NCBI RefSeq assembly: GCF_037126465.1
Contig: NC_088210.1
Coordinates: forward strand, 12,236,011 to 12,300,010
From: Ornithodoros turicata
Lineage: Eukaryota > Arthropoda > Arachnida > Ixodida > Argasidae
Direction of reading: 5' to 3'
DNA: 64,000 nucleotides
Of the stretch, positions 43,251-54,200 are shown in pieces (position 1 is the stretch's first letter; each line of letters starts with the position of its first letter). The translations under genes were made by a program, and so were the position numbers. The notes below the pieces were generated by a model, which saw only the letters and a program-made list of their open reading frames with translations, made no database searches and was not told the origin of the DNA.

Positions 43251-43979
43251 TCCGGACAAAAAGTCATCCCTGACAACGAATCACAATCGAGAACTCAAAC
43301 TTTTGGGGAAATCTCTTCGTGGTCCCTTTGAGGGAAATAAAATGTTTGGTGTATCTGGTCAGGAAAGCCATGACGTCATCGTTGTACTCGCGGTTGTCCG
43401 TTCGAAGTCAGTGTTTACTCAGCACTCTCGGCCGGCCACCTCATCCAGTTTCGTATATACACTTCGCTGGTTGGTCAGCCGTCTGGGCATCCCTCAAGAT
43501 TCCTTTTGTCCCCGTCGGTGAATGTTGTCGCCTTATTGGATGCCTTCGCAATCCGGGAAAGCCCAGCTGGTCCACACTGCATCACTCTTTCTCTCTGTTT
43601 TATTATACGTCCCGTGGCGCTACGCGGTTAATCCAATAGACCCAAGTATCTAAAAGACCACGACGTGTTTGACTTCCTTGTTTGAGTTGCTTTCGAATAA
43701 GGCCAGTGACGTGCCCAGGCTTTAGCCTCGTCTTCTGCAAGGGGATGTACAGCAAGCGCCCTCTTCCTTTCCTACTTCTGCCGTGGCGTATAGATAGTAC
43801 ACACTCTAGAAGCAGATGTACCGTATGGTGAAGTGAAGTTGATACTGAGCGTGACTAACCTATACGTGACTAACCTATCGGCGGCAAGTTGCTCAACTGA
43901 CAGAAGGGGGGGGGGGAAATCGTGGGCGTTTGCTACACTACTTAACGTGTATGTCCTCCGCCTTTCGGGGTACCAGTCA
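43251..43979. other. Intron sequence, no feature recognised
   Basis: No exon found. A G run lies at 43907-43916. A conceptual frame 43303-43521 has no recognised domain. Confidence 0.4.
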
Positions 43980-44660
43980 AGGGTGCAGTAACGGAGGGGT
44001 CCTTAGCACTTGCAGTAGCGGAGCACGATGAATATGGAAACACAGATCCCCGGTTAGGAAACGTCCGTAGAAGTGGTACAGTACATGCAGATCACGCCAA
44101 AGTTGTAAAGTCCAGCCCTGTGTCTCGCACATAGGCGAGGAGTTTTGCTGAACGATATCTTTTATGATGTGAGTTGCCCATGGGACAGATAATGTTGGTT
44201 GAGGAAGGTCCGGTGGGGGTACGTTGATCTCCGGAGATTGAAATGTATTGTGCTGTGCATGGCGCTCTTGCGAGTAGCCGCCACAGTGTATGAACATGTG
44301 CGTCACTCTCACATTTCAAACGAAGCACCTGGGGTCCTTTATGCGCGGCCATATTTGTACTGCAGGGCTCGGGTCTTAGCCCAAGCAGTGCGAAGACGCA
44401 TTAAGAGCGAGGCGTCCTCTTTCATGTAGGCAGTATGATGGACGTGGAGATGGGGGGGGGGGGGGGGTGCTATGCCGTCCGCTGTCTGTTTGTCTGAGTG
44501 GAAATTCTAGATATGAGTCCGTATGGCCTGTCGGCATCTGTAACAGCGGAGATCTGAGTAGCGACGTGGTGTGAGAGGCATCCCTTTCGAGGCGGCCAAC
44601 AGCTTCATTTACCGGCACTCCCCTGTGTGAGTTATCCACTGGTGCAGCGCGATAGCAAAG
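43980..44660 (-). pseudogene. LINE remnant: RNase H tail and CCHC finger, minus strand
   Basis: Read on the minus strand, ALHQWITHTG shifts frame into VPVNEAVGRLERDASHTTSL, which matches the W-(I/V)-x-x-H-x-G-x-x-x-NE-x-AD-x-LA-RDA-like end of a LINE RNase H domain. Further on, RCFVCNVRVTHMFIHC and GGYSQERHAQ give the C-x2-C...H-x4-C finger followed by a YSQER motif. Frameshifts and stops break it. It is shorter than, and not contiguous with, the copy at 2907-5389, and the RT part was not found beyond 44660, where FB1 and hAT sequence begins. Confidence 0.6.
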
Positions 44661-44840
44661 CTGACTAAGTGGTTAAGTTCAATGCATAACACTCGCTGAG
44701 CAAACCAGCGCTCGGTCTCCTGATTTACGTAGGACAAAATGCGTCCGCTACTTTTGTAGCGCTTTGGGCATATGTGTAAAGTGTTACGGGCAAGGCGTCC
44801 GCCAACCGACTTGAGCAATCACAGGACATAGCGATATCAT

Positions 44841-45688
44841 CAGGGACGGGAACGGAATCTTTTTCGTTTCCGTTACCATCTCCGTTACTGGCGCTTATTT
44901 GTTTCTGTTTCAGTTTCGGTTAGCACCATTGTTGCTTACGTTAACGTTTCGGTTTTTGGTACCGCCCCCCCCCCCGCGTTTTGTTCTTCATTCTTTTCTT
45001 TCCTTTTTTTTAGATGGTTTGAGACCGCGACTTAACTTAATCCTGTAAACTTAATCCCTGTACGTTGTGAAGTCTATTTTGAGGACTCCGGGGATACATG
45101 CACACAGGAGACAACGTTTATTCAAAATATACATTCGTGCATAATGTAAAAAACCCCGAGACTGGGGAACACGAAGGGACAGACACAACACGAAGTCTCT
45201 GTGTCTGTCCCTTCGTGTTCCCTAGTCTCGGGGTTTTTTACATTATGCATCATCTTCACCAGCTCGCTTGCTTCCTAGCCATTTTTACATACATACGTGA
45301 TTTCTGTGAACAGCTACTATTAGGAACGTGGTTTTCAGGAATGTTACTCAAGCTTACAACTTACAAGTCATCATAAGCGTATAAGAACTATGCTTCTTCT
45401 GTTTACTGTATGACTACTCACTTATATGCTCCAGTTTTGATAGCCCATTTTAGTTTTACTTCTTCAGTTAATTTTCGTTTGCTTCATTGGGAATCAATTT
45501 ATCTACATGATACGGTAAAGAATTGCAATAATTCGGGTCCTGCAGTACCCGAATCATTACCGTGAATCATTCTCGTTCCCGTTTCTGTTTCAGGTATTCT
45601 AAGTGTGCGAGATACGTTTCTGTTTCTGTTACCGTTACCTGCTATATTTCCGGTATAATACCGTTTCCGTTTCTGTTACCTTTCCCAG
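44841..45688. mobile_element. hAT-like element with 8-bp duplication, carrying FB2
   Basis: Ends CAGGGACGGGAACGG / TACCTTTCCCAG, flanked by GATATCAT (44833-44840, 45689-45696). The subterminal runs of TTTCCGTTACC/TTTCTGTTACCG are typical of short repeated binding-type motifs in hAT MITEs. In its middle is an FB2 hairpin (45134-45315). No transposase frame. Confidence 0.85.
45134..45315 (+). mobile_element. FB2 hairpin with tail
   Basis: TGCATAATGTAAAAAACCCCGAGACT ... GAACACGAAGGGACAGACAC pairs with GTGTCTGTCCCTTCGTGTTC ... AGTCTCGGGGTTTTTTACATTATGCA, giving a stem of about 55 bp with one mismatch. It is followed by the family tail TCACCAGCTCGCTTGCTTCC. Confidence 0.85.
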
Positions 45689-45743
45689 GATATCATTCCA
45701 GTGCTGTTTGTCCATGAGCCTGTTTACGATGAAGTTGTGCGTA

Positions 45744-45830
45744 CACTGTTAAAGCAGAACTTCGCCACATGACAACCCGCACGGAGCCAATAGCCATTCA
45801 GAATGATATCGTTTTGTCTCCTGATTTGTG
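45744..45830. mobile_element. FB1 left arm only
   Basis: CACTGTTAAAGCAGAACTTC, CAGAATGATATCGTTTTGTC and TCCTGATTTGTG match the left arm. The hairpin centre and right arm are absent. It directly follows the degenerate FB1 that ends at 45741. Confidence 0.7.
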
Positions 45831-46371
45831 CTGCTGAGTGTATACTGTTACGCATTCATGGGTCGTTAACTGAGTGCAAATGAGTTCAAGCACGGAAATC
45901 AAAGCAGGTCTGAAATATCCACCAGTCCGTTCATGCGCATGGAACCATGTCTCGACTACGTGCGAACGGTGCAGATTTTCCATCACTCTAGAGTTCACTG
46001 AGGATCGCAAAAGGAGCGAAGCTGTCTCTCGGTGCCTATAATCTTTAAATCCGAAGTTAAGCTAAGCAGGCGCTGAAAACCCATTTTCTACTTTTAGTCT
46101 TACTTTCCCTAATCCCCCTGACGCCGTAGAAGATTACGGGCGAATGTTTTTTTTTTCCTTCATGCTGATTTTCTTCCCATATTTTCTTCTTTCTCGCTTT
46201 CGAGTCAAGAGAGTCAGAGGTCGGATGAAGTACAAAACGTCTGTACGGGACGAAAATATCTATGAATGCAATCCTCTTCCCTTCGCCTTTCCCCTTCACA
46301 AACGAGTGAAACTTGCCACTTTGTCTGAGCAGGCAGACCTCACGCCTCTTTAGATCATCATACCACCACCA

Positions 46372-46976
46372 CAGACTTGTGCCCGTTACTCGAAAAAAGT
46401 AATTGATTACCGTTACCAATTACAGGACTTCAAATGTAATTGAGTAACGGGTAGAAAAGTAACGCGTTACTCCGGTCGTTATTCTGCATTCACGCAAATT
46501 ATACCCGTCTTTGTGTGCCTCAGCAAAAAAAAAAAAAAAAGAAGAAAAAAGGAAAGTTCAACAGTGGAACAGCTGAAATAGCCCAAAAATATGTACGTCT
46601 ACTGTAGTTATCGCCCGGGAAGACGTTGACCCGATTGTGGAAGATCATGCGTGGAACTTCCCCATGACTCACTAAACCTCCAAAGCTACCACAAAGGTAC
46701 CACCACACTGGTGTAGGAACAGATTAGGGGGAGAGACCCTGAAATTCCAGAACAAAGGTGACGGCACGAAGGTCTTGACTTGGGGCAGAACATCTAAAAG
46801 ATGAGTTAGTCTCTGCCGGGAAAGTAATCAATTACTGAGTAATCGATTACTCAGAAAAGTAATTGATTTCTCGAAAAATTACTTTGACTTTAAAGTAACT
46901 GATTACTCGAAAAATTACTCAAAAAGTAATTGATTACAAGTAACGCAATTACTAGTAACGCGTTACGCACAAGTCT
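46372..46976. mobile_element. hAT-like foldback (CAGACTTGTGC ends)
   Basis: CAGACTTGTGCCCGTTACTCG at the left and GCGTTACGCACAAGTCTG at the right. The subterminal regions are rich in GTAATTGATTAC-type palindromes. The middle (46500-46790) is unrelated and includes a poly(A) run at 46522-46539. No target duplication is visible. Confidence 0.75.
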
Positions 46977-47226
46977 GCGGCATCACCACCGCCATGACAG
47001 CAGTGAGGACGTGGCTTGAACACCTCCTCTCTTCGCGTTCCTCTCTGAGCAGTTACTCTCTTCGTCTCGCTGCCTCGTAGCCTCTGCCAAATTCAGAGAC
47101 GTGTCTCTATTGAAACCGCAGCAGGGGTTGAGAGGAACCACCACGTGTCATGACGATGCTGATAGTGATGACGCCAGAAATCCTTCTTGCAGCCAGAAGA
47201 CAAAATCCGTCCTTGGGGCTTGGATT

Positions 47227-47513
47227 GGATTGGATTGACAAATAATAATCAGGCGAAATTGACTCGTAATCCGACGCATTCTCTTACTCCCATGCCTCAT
47301 AGGGCTTTTTAATAATAATAATAATTTTTAATAATAATAATTTTTATTAGTGCCCAAGAAATTATTATTATTAAAAATTATTATTATTATTAAAAAGCCC
47401 TATGAGGCATGGGAGTAAGAGAATGCGTTTGGATTGGATTGACAAATAATAATAAGGCGAAATTGACTCGTAATCCGACGCATTCTCTTACTCCCATGCC
47501 TCATAGGGCTTTT
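47227..47513. repeat. Perfect 66-bp inverted repeat with adjoining direct duplication
   Basis: CGCATTCTCTTACTCCCATG ... AATAATAATAA (47275-47340) and its exact complement (47362-47427) surround a 21-bp spacer. The preceding block TTGGATTGGATTGACAAATA ... (47227-47310) is then repeated directly at 47429-47513 with one mismatch, giving an A-B-spacer-B'-A-B order. Confidence 0.92.
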
Positions 47514-47599
47514 ATGTAGCCTTCCTAGTATACCATTTACCCGTAAAAGGAATGCTAAAAGGTACCTGTGACCATTATGACTTTGACCGAAGGTTGCTC

Positions 47600-47600
<1 letters not shown>

Positions 47601-47639
<39 letters not shown>
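47601..47639 (+). repeat. (CA)n microsatellite
   Basis: About 19 uninterrupted AC units. Likely polymorphic. Confidence 0.95.
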
Positions 47640-48243
47640 GAAAACAAAAAGGAAAAAGAGTCAACATGTTCGCATCATTCTCCTCGATTACATGGCATGC
47701 GTTTTGCGCGTTGTACGCTTTGTTATTGCTATTCAAATGCTATTAATTAGCTATTAATTCTATTCCTAAATGCTATTAATGATATCACTATAACCTATTA
47801 GATATAAGCTATTACCTATAACTGCTAAATGCTATTAATGCTATCACTATTTAACCCCTCAAATAAACGAGTTTTCGATATCTGTCCGCGTCGCTTTAGC
47901 GAACGAAAGCCACATCTTAGCGGCCGTTAGGCTCCGCAGGACGGATAGGACGAAATAGCACGTTGGTTAGTATATTATTAGGTTAGTCCAAGTTCGGTGT
48001 TTGCGTTTTGATCCAGGTTAGTCTAAGCTGGCTGTTGACAGTGTCCCGCGCGACTGTGCATTTTATAGCCGGATAACATTTATTACAGTAGTTTATTTTG
48101 CAACGGGGATTTCGATCACTTTATTTCCAGGTATACACCCCCCGACATCACTATCAAAGTCCGACTCGTAAAAACTATTTTTTGCTGCATGAAAACCCTG
48201 TGCGTGCGGTGTTACATTGAAAAAAGGGATATGTCGTGCTCTT
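47640..48243. other. Intron sequence, no feature recognised
   Basis: CTATTAA(T/C)-type repeated words at 47745-47850 and unassigned sequence thereafter. No exon found. Confidence 0.4.
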
Positions 48244-48490
48244 CACTCTTAGAAATGAACTTCACCGCATAGCACGCTCCTGGCCAACCATCATCTCGAA
48301 TGATATCGTTATCTGCCCTGAATTGTTGAAAACGGGAGGCGTACGCCTTTTTTGTGACAAATGTGAACAGCATAAGTGTCACAGAAAAGGCGTACGCCTC
48401 CAATTTTCAACAACTCAAGGCCGATAACAATATCATTCGAGATTATGGTTGGCTAGGAGCGTGCTGTGCAGTGAAGTTTATTTCTAAGAG
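48244..48490. mobile_element. FB1 foldback MITE, complete
   Basis: CACTCTTAGAAATGAACTTC to GAAGTTTATTTCTAAGAGCG, flanked by TT on both sides. The compensating changes (AGAAATG / TTTCTAAG) keep the terminal stem paired. Core GGCGTACGCC on both arms. Confidence 0.92.
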
Positions 48491-48721
48491 CGTTGGATTT
48501 TGTTCAATTTCTGCAAAGTCGCGTACCCGAAAACGATGCTAGCGGGACATGCATGTAGAGTAGACAGGTACATACATGTTACGCATTTTGTATTTGCGTT
48601 ATTCGAGGAAACCCAGCTGCAGTTATTGTACCAAATACTCACTCGAAGTTTTCTCGGTTTGGGATTTTTCGACTTATCCCCTTATTGCATACAGAGGTTC
48701 AATTGCTCAGCGGTGACATAG

Positions 48722-48935
48722 CGAATCCGTGATAGCAAAACCCCGAGACGAGGGACAAAAGGGACACACACACAGACACACAACCTCCCCTTTTTTGTCC
48801 ATTTTTTCGTGGCACAGCGAGAGATGCATAATGCATTATGGGGACGAGTGTAGTTTGGTCCCCGCAAGACCAAAAAATATCCTGCGAATTTTCTTTCTTT
48901 TTCTGTTTAGAGAACACACATACTTCCTTGTCTTG
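48722..48935 (+). mobile_element. FB2-like fragment
   Basis: AATCCGTGATAGCAAAACCC CGAGACGAGGGACAAAAGGG-like text followed by (CA)n-type ACACACAGACACACA. The left arm of the hairpin is present; a paired right arm was not found. Confidence 0.5.
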
Positions 48936-48981
48936 TCTTCCTGCTAGTCATGGCATTTTTCTGATTATTCTCCTTCTTCAG

Positions 48982-49144
48982 GTTCCATTCTAAGGTTCAC
49001 GAAAAGCGATGGGCGGACGTGGAGAAGCAAGTCCAACAACGAGGAACGTACGACCTCACGGAAACTGAGCTCGTGTTCGGTGCCAAGCTCGCATGGAGGA
49101 ATTCTCCGAGGTGCATAGGAAGAATACAGTGGTCCAAGTTACAG
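48982..49144 (+). CDS. NOS: NOS exon with heme-ligand cysteine
   Basis: The acceptor CTTCTTCAG ends at 48981; the donor is GTATCG at 49145. One base completes the preceding codon (phase 2 in), and the exon ends in phase 0. It encodes [16 protein letters not shown], then [20 protein letters not shown] and [13 protein letters not shown]. The cysteine of SPRCIGR (codon 49112-49114) is the axial thiolate ligand of the heme iron in NOS. WRN, RC(V/I)GR and WSKL are all conserved. A 570-bp SINE-bearing FB1 lies 69 bp downstream. Confidence 0.97.
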
Positions 49145-49226
49145 GTATCGCATCGACAACTAATTATGTGGTGTATATTATTACCACGACAGCTTCTTTC
49201 TCCAGTTGACGTACACTCTTAAAACA

Positions 49227-49430
49227 GGTGATGGAACGGCTTGCCTTTGTCGGGCAACGTCGCGGCTATCGCGGGGTGCGTCCTGGGCAGACTTCGCAGG
49301 GAACTGTACCGACATTTGTCTTAAAGCGTCTGAGGAGAACCCAATGAAATCAGTGAAAACACAATGGATTATGAAAGCTTGTCAATTGATTAATTGTCTG
49401 AAAGCGTCTGAGGAAAACGGCGGCGGATTA
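49227..49430 (-). mobile_element. SINE-1 copy, minus strand, rearranged
   Basis: On the minus strand: CCATTGGGTTCTCCTCAGAC, AAATGTCGGTACAGTTCCC, GAAGTCTGCCCAGGACGCAC. GTCTGAAAGCGTCTGAGGA occurs twice (49310-49335 and 49398-49418) on either side of an AT-rich 60-bp piece, so the copy has an internal duplication. Confidence 0.7.
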
Positions 49431-49522
49431 GAACTTCACCGCATAGCACGATCCTAGCCAACAGTCATCGCGAATGACATCGTTCCCTTCCCCGATTTGT
49501 TGGAAACGAGGGTCGTACACCT

Positions 49523-49655
49523 TTTTTGTGACACGGGAGGCCCTTAGAAGTCGGCCCAGGACGGACATTCCCCCAGGGCCTAAGTCGTGACGTTGCCCAC
49601 CTCTGTGAGGCCGACAACGGCGGGCCCTTTCACCATCACCACCACCCACCCACCT
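49523..49655 (+). mobile_element. SINE-1 3' end, plus strand
   Basis: Begins at GGGAGGCCCTTAGAAGTCGG, continues GGACGGACATTCCCCCAGGG and GTCGTGACGTTGCCCACCTC, and ends in a (CACCAC) tail. It is flanked by TTTGTGACA (left about 49513-49522, right about 49656-49664). Confidence 0.8.
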
Positions 49656-49919
49656 TTGTGACAATGATCACAATTTCATAATTGTCACAAAAAAGCGTAT
49701 GCCCCGTGCTTTCCACAGACACAGGAGCGATCATTCTCTGCGACCTTCAGCGTGCTATGTGGCGAAGTTCTGTTTTGAGAGTGTACGTGTTGTCACAAAG
49801 AAGAAGAAAAAAAGAAAAATCAGCTGTTTGATGTGCTCTCATTTGATTGGATTACGCGTTTGTAAAGTGAAAGCTACGTGGATTTCAGTGTGGTTTTTTT
49901 TCTTTTTTGGCATTCACAG

Positions 49920-50011
49920 ATATTTGATGCACGGCATTGTTACACATCAAGGGACATGTACGAGGCGATTTGTACTCATCTAAAGTATAGTACTAACAAA
50001 GGAAACATCAG
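49920..50011 (+). CDS. NOS: NOS exon (IFDAR...TNKGNIR)
   Basis: The acceptor TTGGCATTCACAG ends at 49919; the donor is GTAAGA at 50012. Phase 0 in, phase 2 out. It encodes [20 protein letters not shown] followed by [11 protein letters not shown]. This is the helix after the heme-binding loop in the NOS oxygenase fold; (H/Y)(V/I)KYATNKGN(L/I)R is conserved. It is too short to stand out as an open frame and was found by reading between the neighbouring NOS exons. Confidence 0.95.
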
Positions 50012-53000
50012 GTAAGAAATCAGGTACTGCTCAATCTTCTTATTAGAAACAAGTAGCGGCGCAGTTCATTTCGTTAGGGTTTTTTTTACATATTTATGTT
50101 ACTGCTCTGCTGAGCACCGGCAGCATTATGGGTACACATACCCGTGAAAGACCACGAAAGAAAAGAAAGAAAAAAAAAGATAGCAGAGAGGAGAAGGGGG
50201 TAGTACAATATCGGTCGACTAATGGCCCTTGAAAATTGCCGATTTCATCCGGCTTCTTCATCACTGGCTGATTCATTCGCTCATTAAGGTCTACGCCGTT
50301 CTCAGAGAAAGTCTCATTAAAAGCCTGCTGCGTGTGAATGAGAGGACTAACGTATTTCAAGAAACAGGGGATCAAAGGACAGAAAGAAACGGATTAGCTT
50401 AGTGAGCATGGAAGCAATTTAAGAAGTTCGGCAAATTCGATGCTATCATGGGACAGGTTAAGTGGACAGTGTGGAACTCACATGTTGATCACATGGTAAC
50501 ATTTAGTTCTGTCGTCTTACGACGTTAAACTTAATAGGGAGTTTTTTTTTTGTTCTTTTTTTACAATACTGTTGATCCATATCGCGGATGATTACGGAAG
50601 ATGGCTAGGTAACAGGTATTCCTGTTTCTGCAAAAATCTAGGCATATGTTCTACAGTGCCAATTTCCTCCGTAATGCTGTTCCAGTCATGTACGGTTCTC
50701 GGATAGAACGAAAATCTTAGAATATCCCAGTGCCCTTATGTCTTGATAATTTTCAAATATGTTCTATTGATATATCTTCTAGTGATAATCTAAGTTCTGG
50801 TAGATCGAAAAACTTCACCAGGTCATTGTCAAATTCAAGCCCGGCAGTATGCGACGTAAATGATTTGAAAGAACAACAGCTACAACAAACATGTGATGAC
50901 AATGCCATGGGTTTTTTTCACAGCTGTTGTACGCTGCCGTGTTGGTGTGAGGGCTATGGAGATGAATGAAGTGTAACACACACGTACAGATGCTACGGGA
51001 TGGAAACCTGTAGTTCATCCAGTAAAACATGAGAGAACTGATCTGAAGAGAGCTAACCTTTTCAGTGACTTTCATCTTTCATCATCCAGTGGGCTTGTTC
51101 CCGTTAGGAAACCCACAATAGCCCTAAAGACACATCGTCGTTGTGTATAGGAATGCTCCGAGGTTCAATGAATTTAAACTTTGTCACCGGTGTAGGATTA
51201 ACGGTATTTAGAGTGACATTTCAGGACGCTGAAAGAAGCATGGAATGGAATTAGGCATTTTTTTTTGCAGGAATAGAACTGGAATGGACCGGGTGCGCGG
51301 TGGTATAGTCTTGGTTTCAATGCGCTGGTTTCTGTCCGTGCGCCCTTTGTACATATGCACCACACGACAGCGAAATAACGTTGTCTTCGTGCTTTTTTCG
51401 TGTTGTTTGATGTCAATCTTCTCTAGCACTGCTGGGCTAGCCAGTACGGTTACCGGTACGTTTTCTATTATTCATGGAATTAAAGGAAGGGAATTGGGTT
51501 GCCAAGCCATTCTAGGAGCGGGAATTGTCCATATATACCTTCTCATTCCGAGGAATTAGAAGGAATGGAATTATCACAAATCTCCATTCCTCGAAATGGA
51601 ATTGCAGTTGAATGGGTGACCCCATTCCACAACCCTGCCTTACGTGCACACTCATCCATCTGCAAGGAATACTGTCATCATGAAACATGCACAGTTTGTT
51701 GACAAACATAGTGTGGTACATGACACATGAAGCCGCTTTTATATTTCGCTTACCTGTTTTATTAACCTATAATACTTTATACCCTATAATATAAATTTTC
51801 GGTTGTAACTTTGCAGTTGATGTGGCTATTACATATTGAAGGACAAACAGTTGATTCAATTTACATATTTCCTGATCTCAGATCGAAATGTACGATGTAC
51901 ATTTACAACATGCAAGTTCGATAATACTTAACGCCTCTGCAAGAAATGCTCCGAGCAGTTCGTGGGGTTTGAATTATTCAGTCAGCTTCGAGATAATACT
52001 CACGCGACGTGTCGCCACTTGTATGCTCTATTTAGAATAATTGGGAGTGTTGGGAGATAATTTTTAGAGGATTTACATGTAAGGAGAGTCAACCTATTGG
52101 TGTGGCGACATGCTTCGCGTGCCGCAGTGCTGCAGGATTGTGGATAATTTCGACCACCTGGGGTGCTTTAACGTGGGTCGGAAGACTGACACACGGTGCT
52201 GGAAGCAACTTTTAGGTCCTCCAGAACCTTTATATAATGAACTGTGCCGTGGAGGCAGTGTGTTTGGCTGGTGCACAGTGGTACGTGTGCAAGGCAGAGT
52301 TGGAGAAATTGCTTTTGTTTTGTATTGCGTTGCCATTAGTCACTAGAGTTTTGTAAAATAATGCATTAGATTATCTCATTCCTTTCATCAAGTAATGGTA
52401 TTACTTTGGCATCGAAGTTTCCCGGAACTCTCTAACACAGTGCGCTGTGATCTTTGAAGTGCGTACTTTAAATGGACGTGATTAGTCTTTTACTTTCTGC
52501 CACATTATCCGTGACGGTATTCGAGCTTCTGAAAAATCGCTGCGAACGTGTGGTTTCTTCGCGAAATGAGAGCAGTATACGTAATCTCAATGAATTAAGA
52601 ACCATCGATAAGCTTCCTAGAAGCGTTGAAGTAATTGGTGTTCAGATATTCCGCTTGTGCTTTGTTCCCCTTCTTGATGACTCGATCAGGTGACAAAGAC
52701 ACTGAGTTCCAAGGGAGAGCAGAAGAGGTTGTTTGTCTTGTTTCCGCTAGGGTGCCTCAACACGAACTCCTTCTGCATCATGGTGAATATAACCCGCGTC
52801 GTCTGCTACGAATTTCCGCCATATTGACTCCCACGCACAGCTCGCGATACGCTCACAAAAGTGCAGCTACGCGTATATACGCTTAGAGACACACTACATT
52901 TTAGAGTTGAGCAAATACGTAGCAGAGGATGTTTGAAAAAGTTGGTGAAAGCGGTACACAGCATTCATGCATGGTGAGTGTGGGAGTCAATATGGCGGCT

Positions 53001-54200
53001 TGGCGGCATTCGCTTCTACAAAGGGTGGCTCTACCATACACAGAGGGAGCTAGTATTCAGGCACCCTAGTTTCCGCGCATTGTTAGCGTCACCTAACGAC
53101 GCCCACACCGCCATCTATCGAGCGCGCAGTGAAATGTTGTTCCTACTCACCACGGCGGATACCTTGACATCTTGACTTTGTATCTAATATGTACCAAATA
53201 CCCCACATGAACACGTTAATAGATACCTTGACAACCTTGAGCTCACTCGTTGGGACGGTCTCTTGGACAATACATTAATGACGCAACACGCACTAACGCA
53301 AGGCCTCCACGATGAGCATTGTTATTTTAGATGTCTCTATGCTCCTCAACTGGGGATGGCGCTGGTGTAGAGGGGAAACAAGATGGCTTCCCTACTCGTC
53401 TGTGGAGCTCAGTGTCGCCACTCTGAACTCTTATTTACTGAGTCTAGGAGGAACCAACTTGGGGATTTTCCTTGCCTGTCCCAGGCACAATTCGTAGCTG
53501 CTGGCTCTAGGTAATGCCTAAATTTTGAACCAACGCAATGAGTGAAGTCGTTACTTCAGTCATTGCGACGGAAGCGGTTACACGCAAACGCGTTTGCTTA
53601 GAGCGACTTTGACCGTATACGTAGTATCGGTAGCGTGGTAGCGTTCCTTCTGTTAGTGTTCCTTCCACCCTGACCGTCTTCTATGAACTCTTACATTCAG
53701 TTCACCTGGTTTATCGGTCCTGTGTTTAGTCTTAGTCTCCCTTTCCCTGTCTTCCTTTTCTTTGCCGTACTTGGGTATAGGACACATATAATAACCTTTA
53801 TTTACCACTCTCGTGGATGGGAGTTGGGACAAAAAAGCCCAAAGGACTTGACAAAGGTCCCAACATCTGTGTGACTTCTCTTGAACGTTAAACTTTTGCT
53901 GGTTTCGGCTGCTTGTGTTTCGTGTGTCTCGTGCTTTTATGTTTATTCGCCCAAAGCTGAGGCTACCTCAGTATGAATTTCACCCATCAGCTCGCCTAGG
54001 TATACACTATTTTCTCGTTCACCTTCTCTGGCATAGTCCGAGGGATGGGGGTCCTGGGTGTTCACCCCCCTCCGAACCTACCTTTGGTAGTGCATTTCAT
54101 TTCCATTTCATTTCATTTCCATTTATTTCCTTTTGCGCTACAGCACATTTGGGAGAAGGAAACAAGGGATCCTGCTCTCCCATGTTGTTTCCCCATAGCA
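50012..54200. other. First half of an 8.3-kb NOS intron
   Basis: Holds a LINE scrap (50592-50735, minus; listed separately), a SINE body piece near 52120-52210, an FB3 fragment at 52690-52745 and a degenerate FB3 at about 53220-53447 (GGAAACAAGATGG, GCTCAGTGTCGCCACTCTGA). A 39-bp hairpin lies at 53529-53567. No NOS exon is missing here: the exons on either side join in frame without a gap. Confidence 0.55.
50592..50735 (-). pseudogene. LINE reverse transcriptase C-terminal scrap
   Basis: On the minus strand the text GHWDILRFSFYPRTVHDWNS followed by ITEEIGTVEH matches the common (S)F(F/Y)PRT(I/V)xxWN motif just after the RT domain of many LINEs (CR1/L2/RTE/Jockey types). It ends in a stop at 50592-50594. 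One in-frame stop lies upstream. Only about 45 codons remain. Confidence 0.55.

Larger units (their letters stand above)
44665..45741. mobile_element. Degenerate FB1 split by a hAT-like element
   Basis: GTTAAGTTCAATGCATAACACTCGC and TACTTTTGTAGCGCTTTGGGC ... GGCGTCCGCC mark the left arm and centre. GATATCAT occurs at 44833-44840 and again at 45689-45696 after the insert, continuing to ATGAGCCTGTTTACGATGAAGTTG. It belongs to the same subfamily as 61690-61918. Confidence 0.6.
49214..49783. mobile_element. FB1 element containing two SINE-1 insertions
   Basis: CACTCTTAAAACAG at the left and CTGTTTTGAGAGTG at the right, flanked by TA. The left arm resumes at about 49433 (AACTTCACCGCATAGCACG) after a minus-strand SINE-1. 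The hairpin centre is split by a plus-strand SINE-1 (49523-49655) that duplicated TTTGTGACA. Removing these and the FB1 leaves a NOS intron of only about 200 bp. Confidence 0.88.

Noticed and set aside
46372..46976. 8-bp target duplication for this hAT-like element
   Set aside because: Both flanks are CCACCA/CATCACC-rich and look similar, but no exact 8-bp repeat is present.
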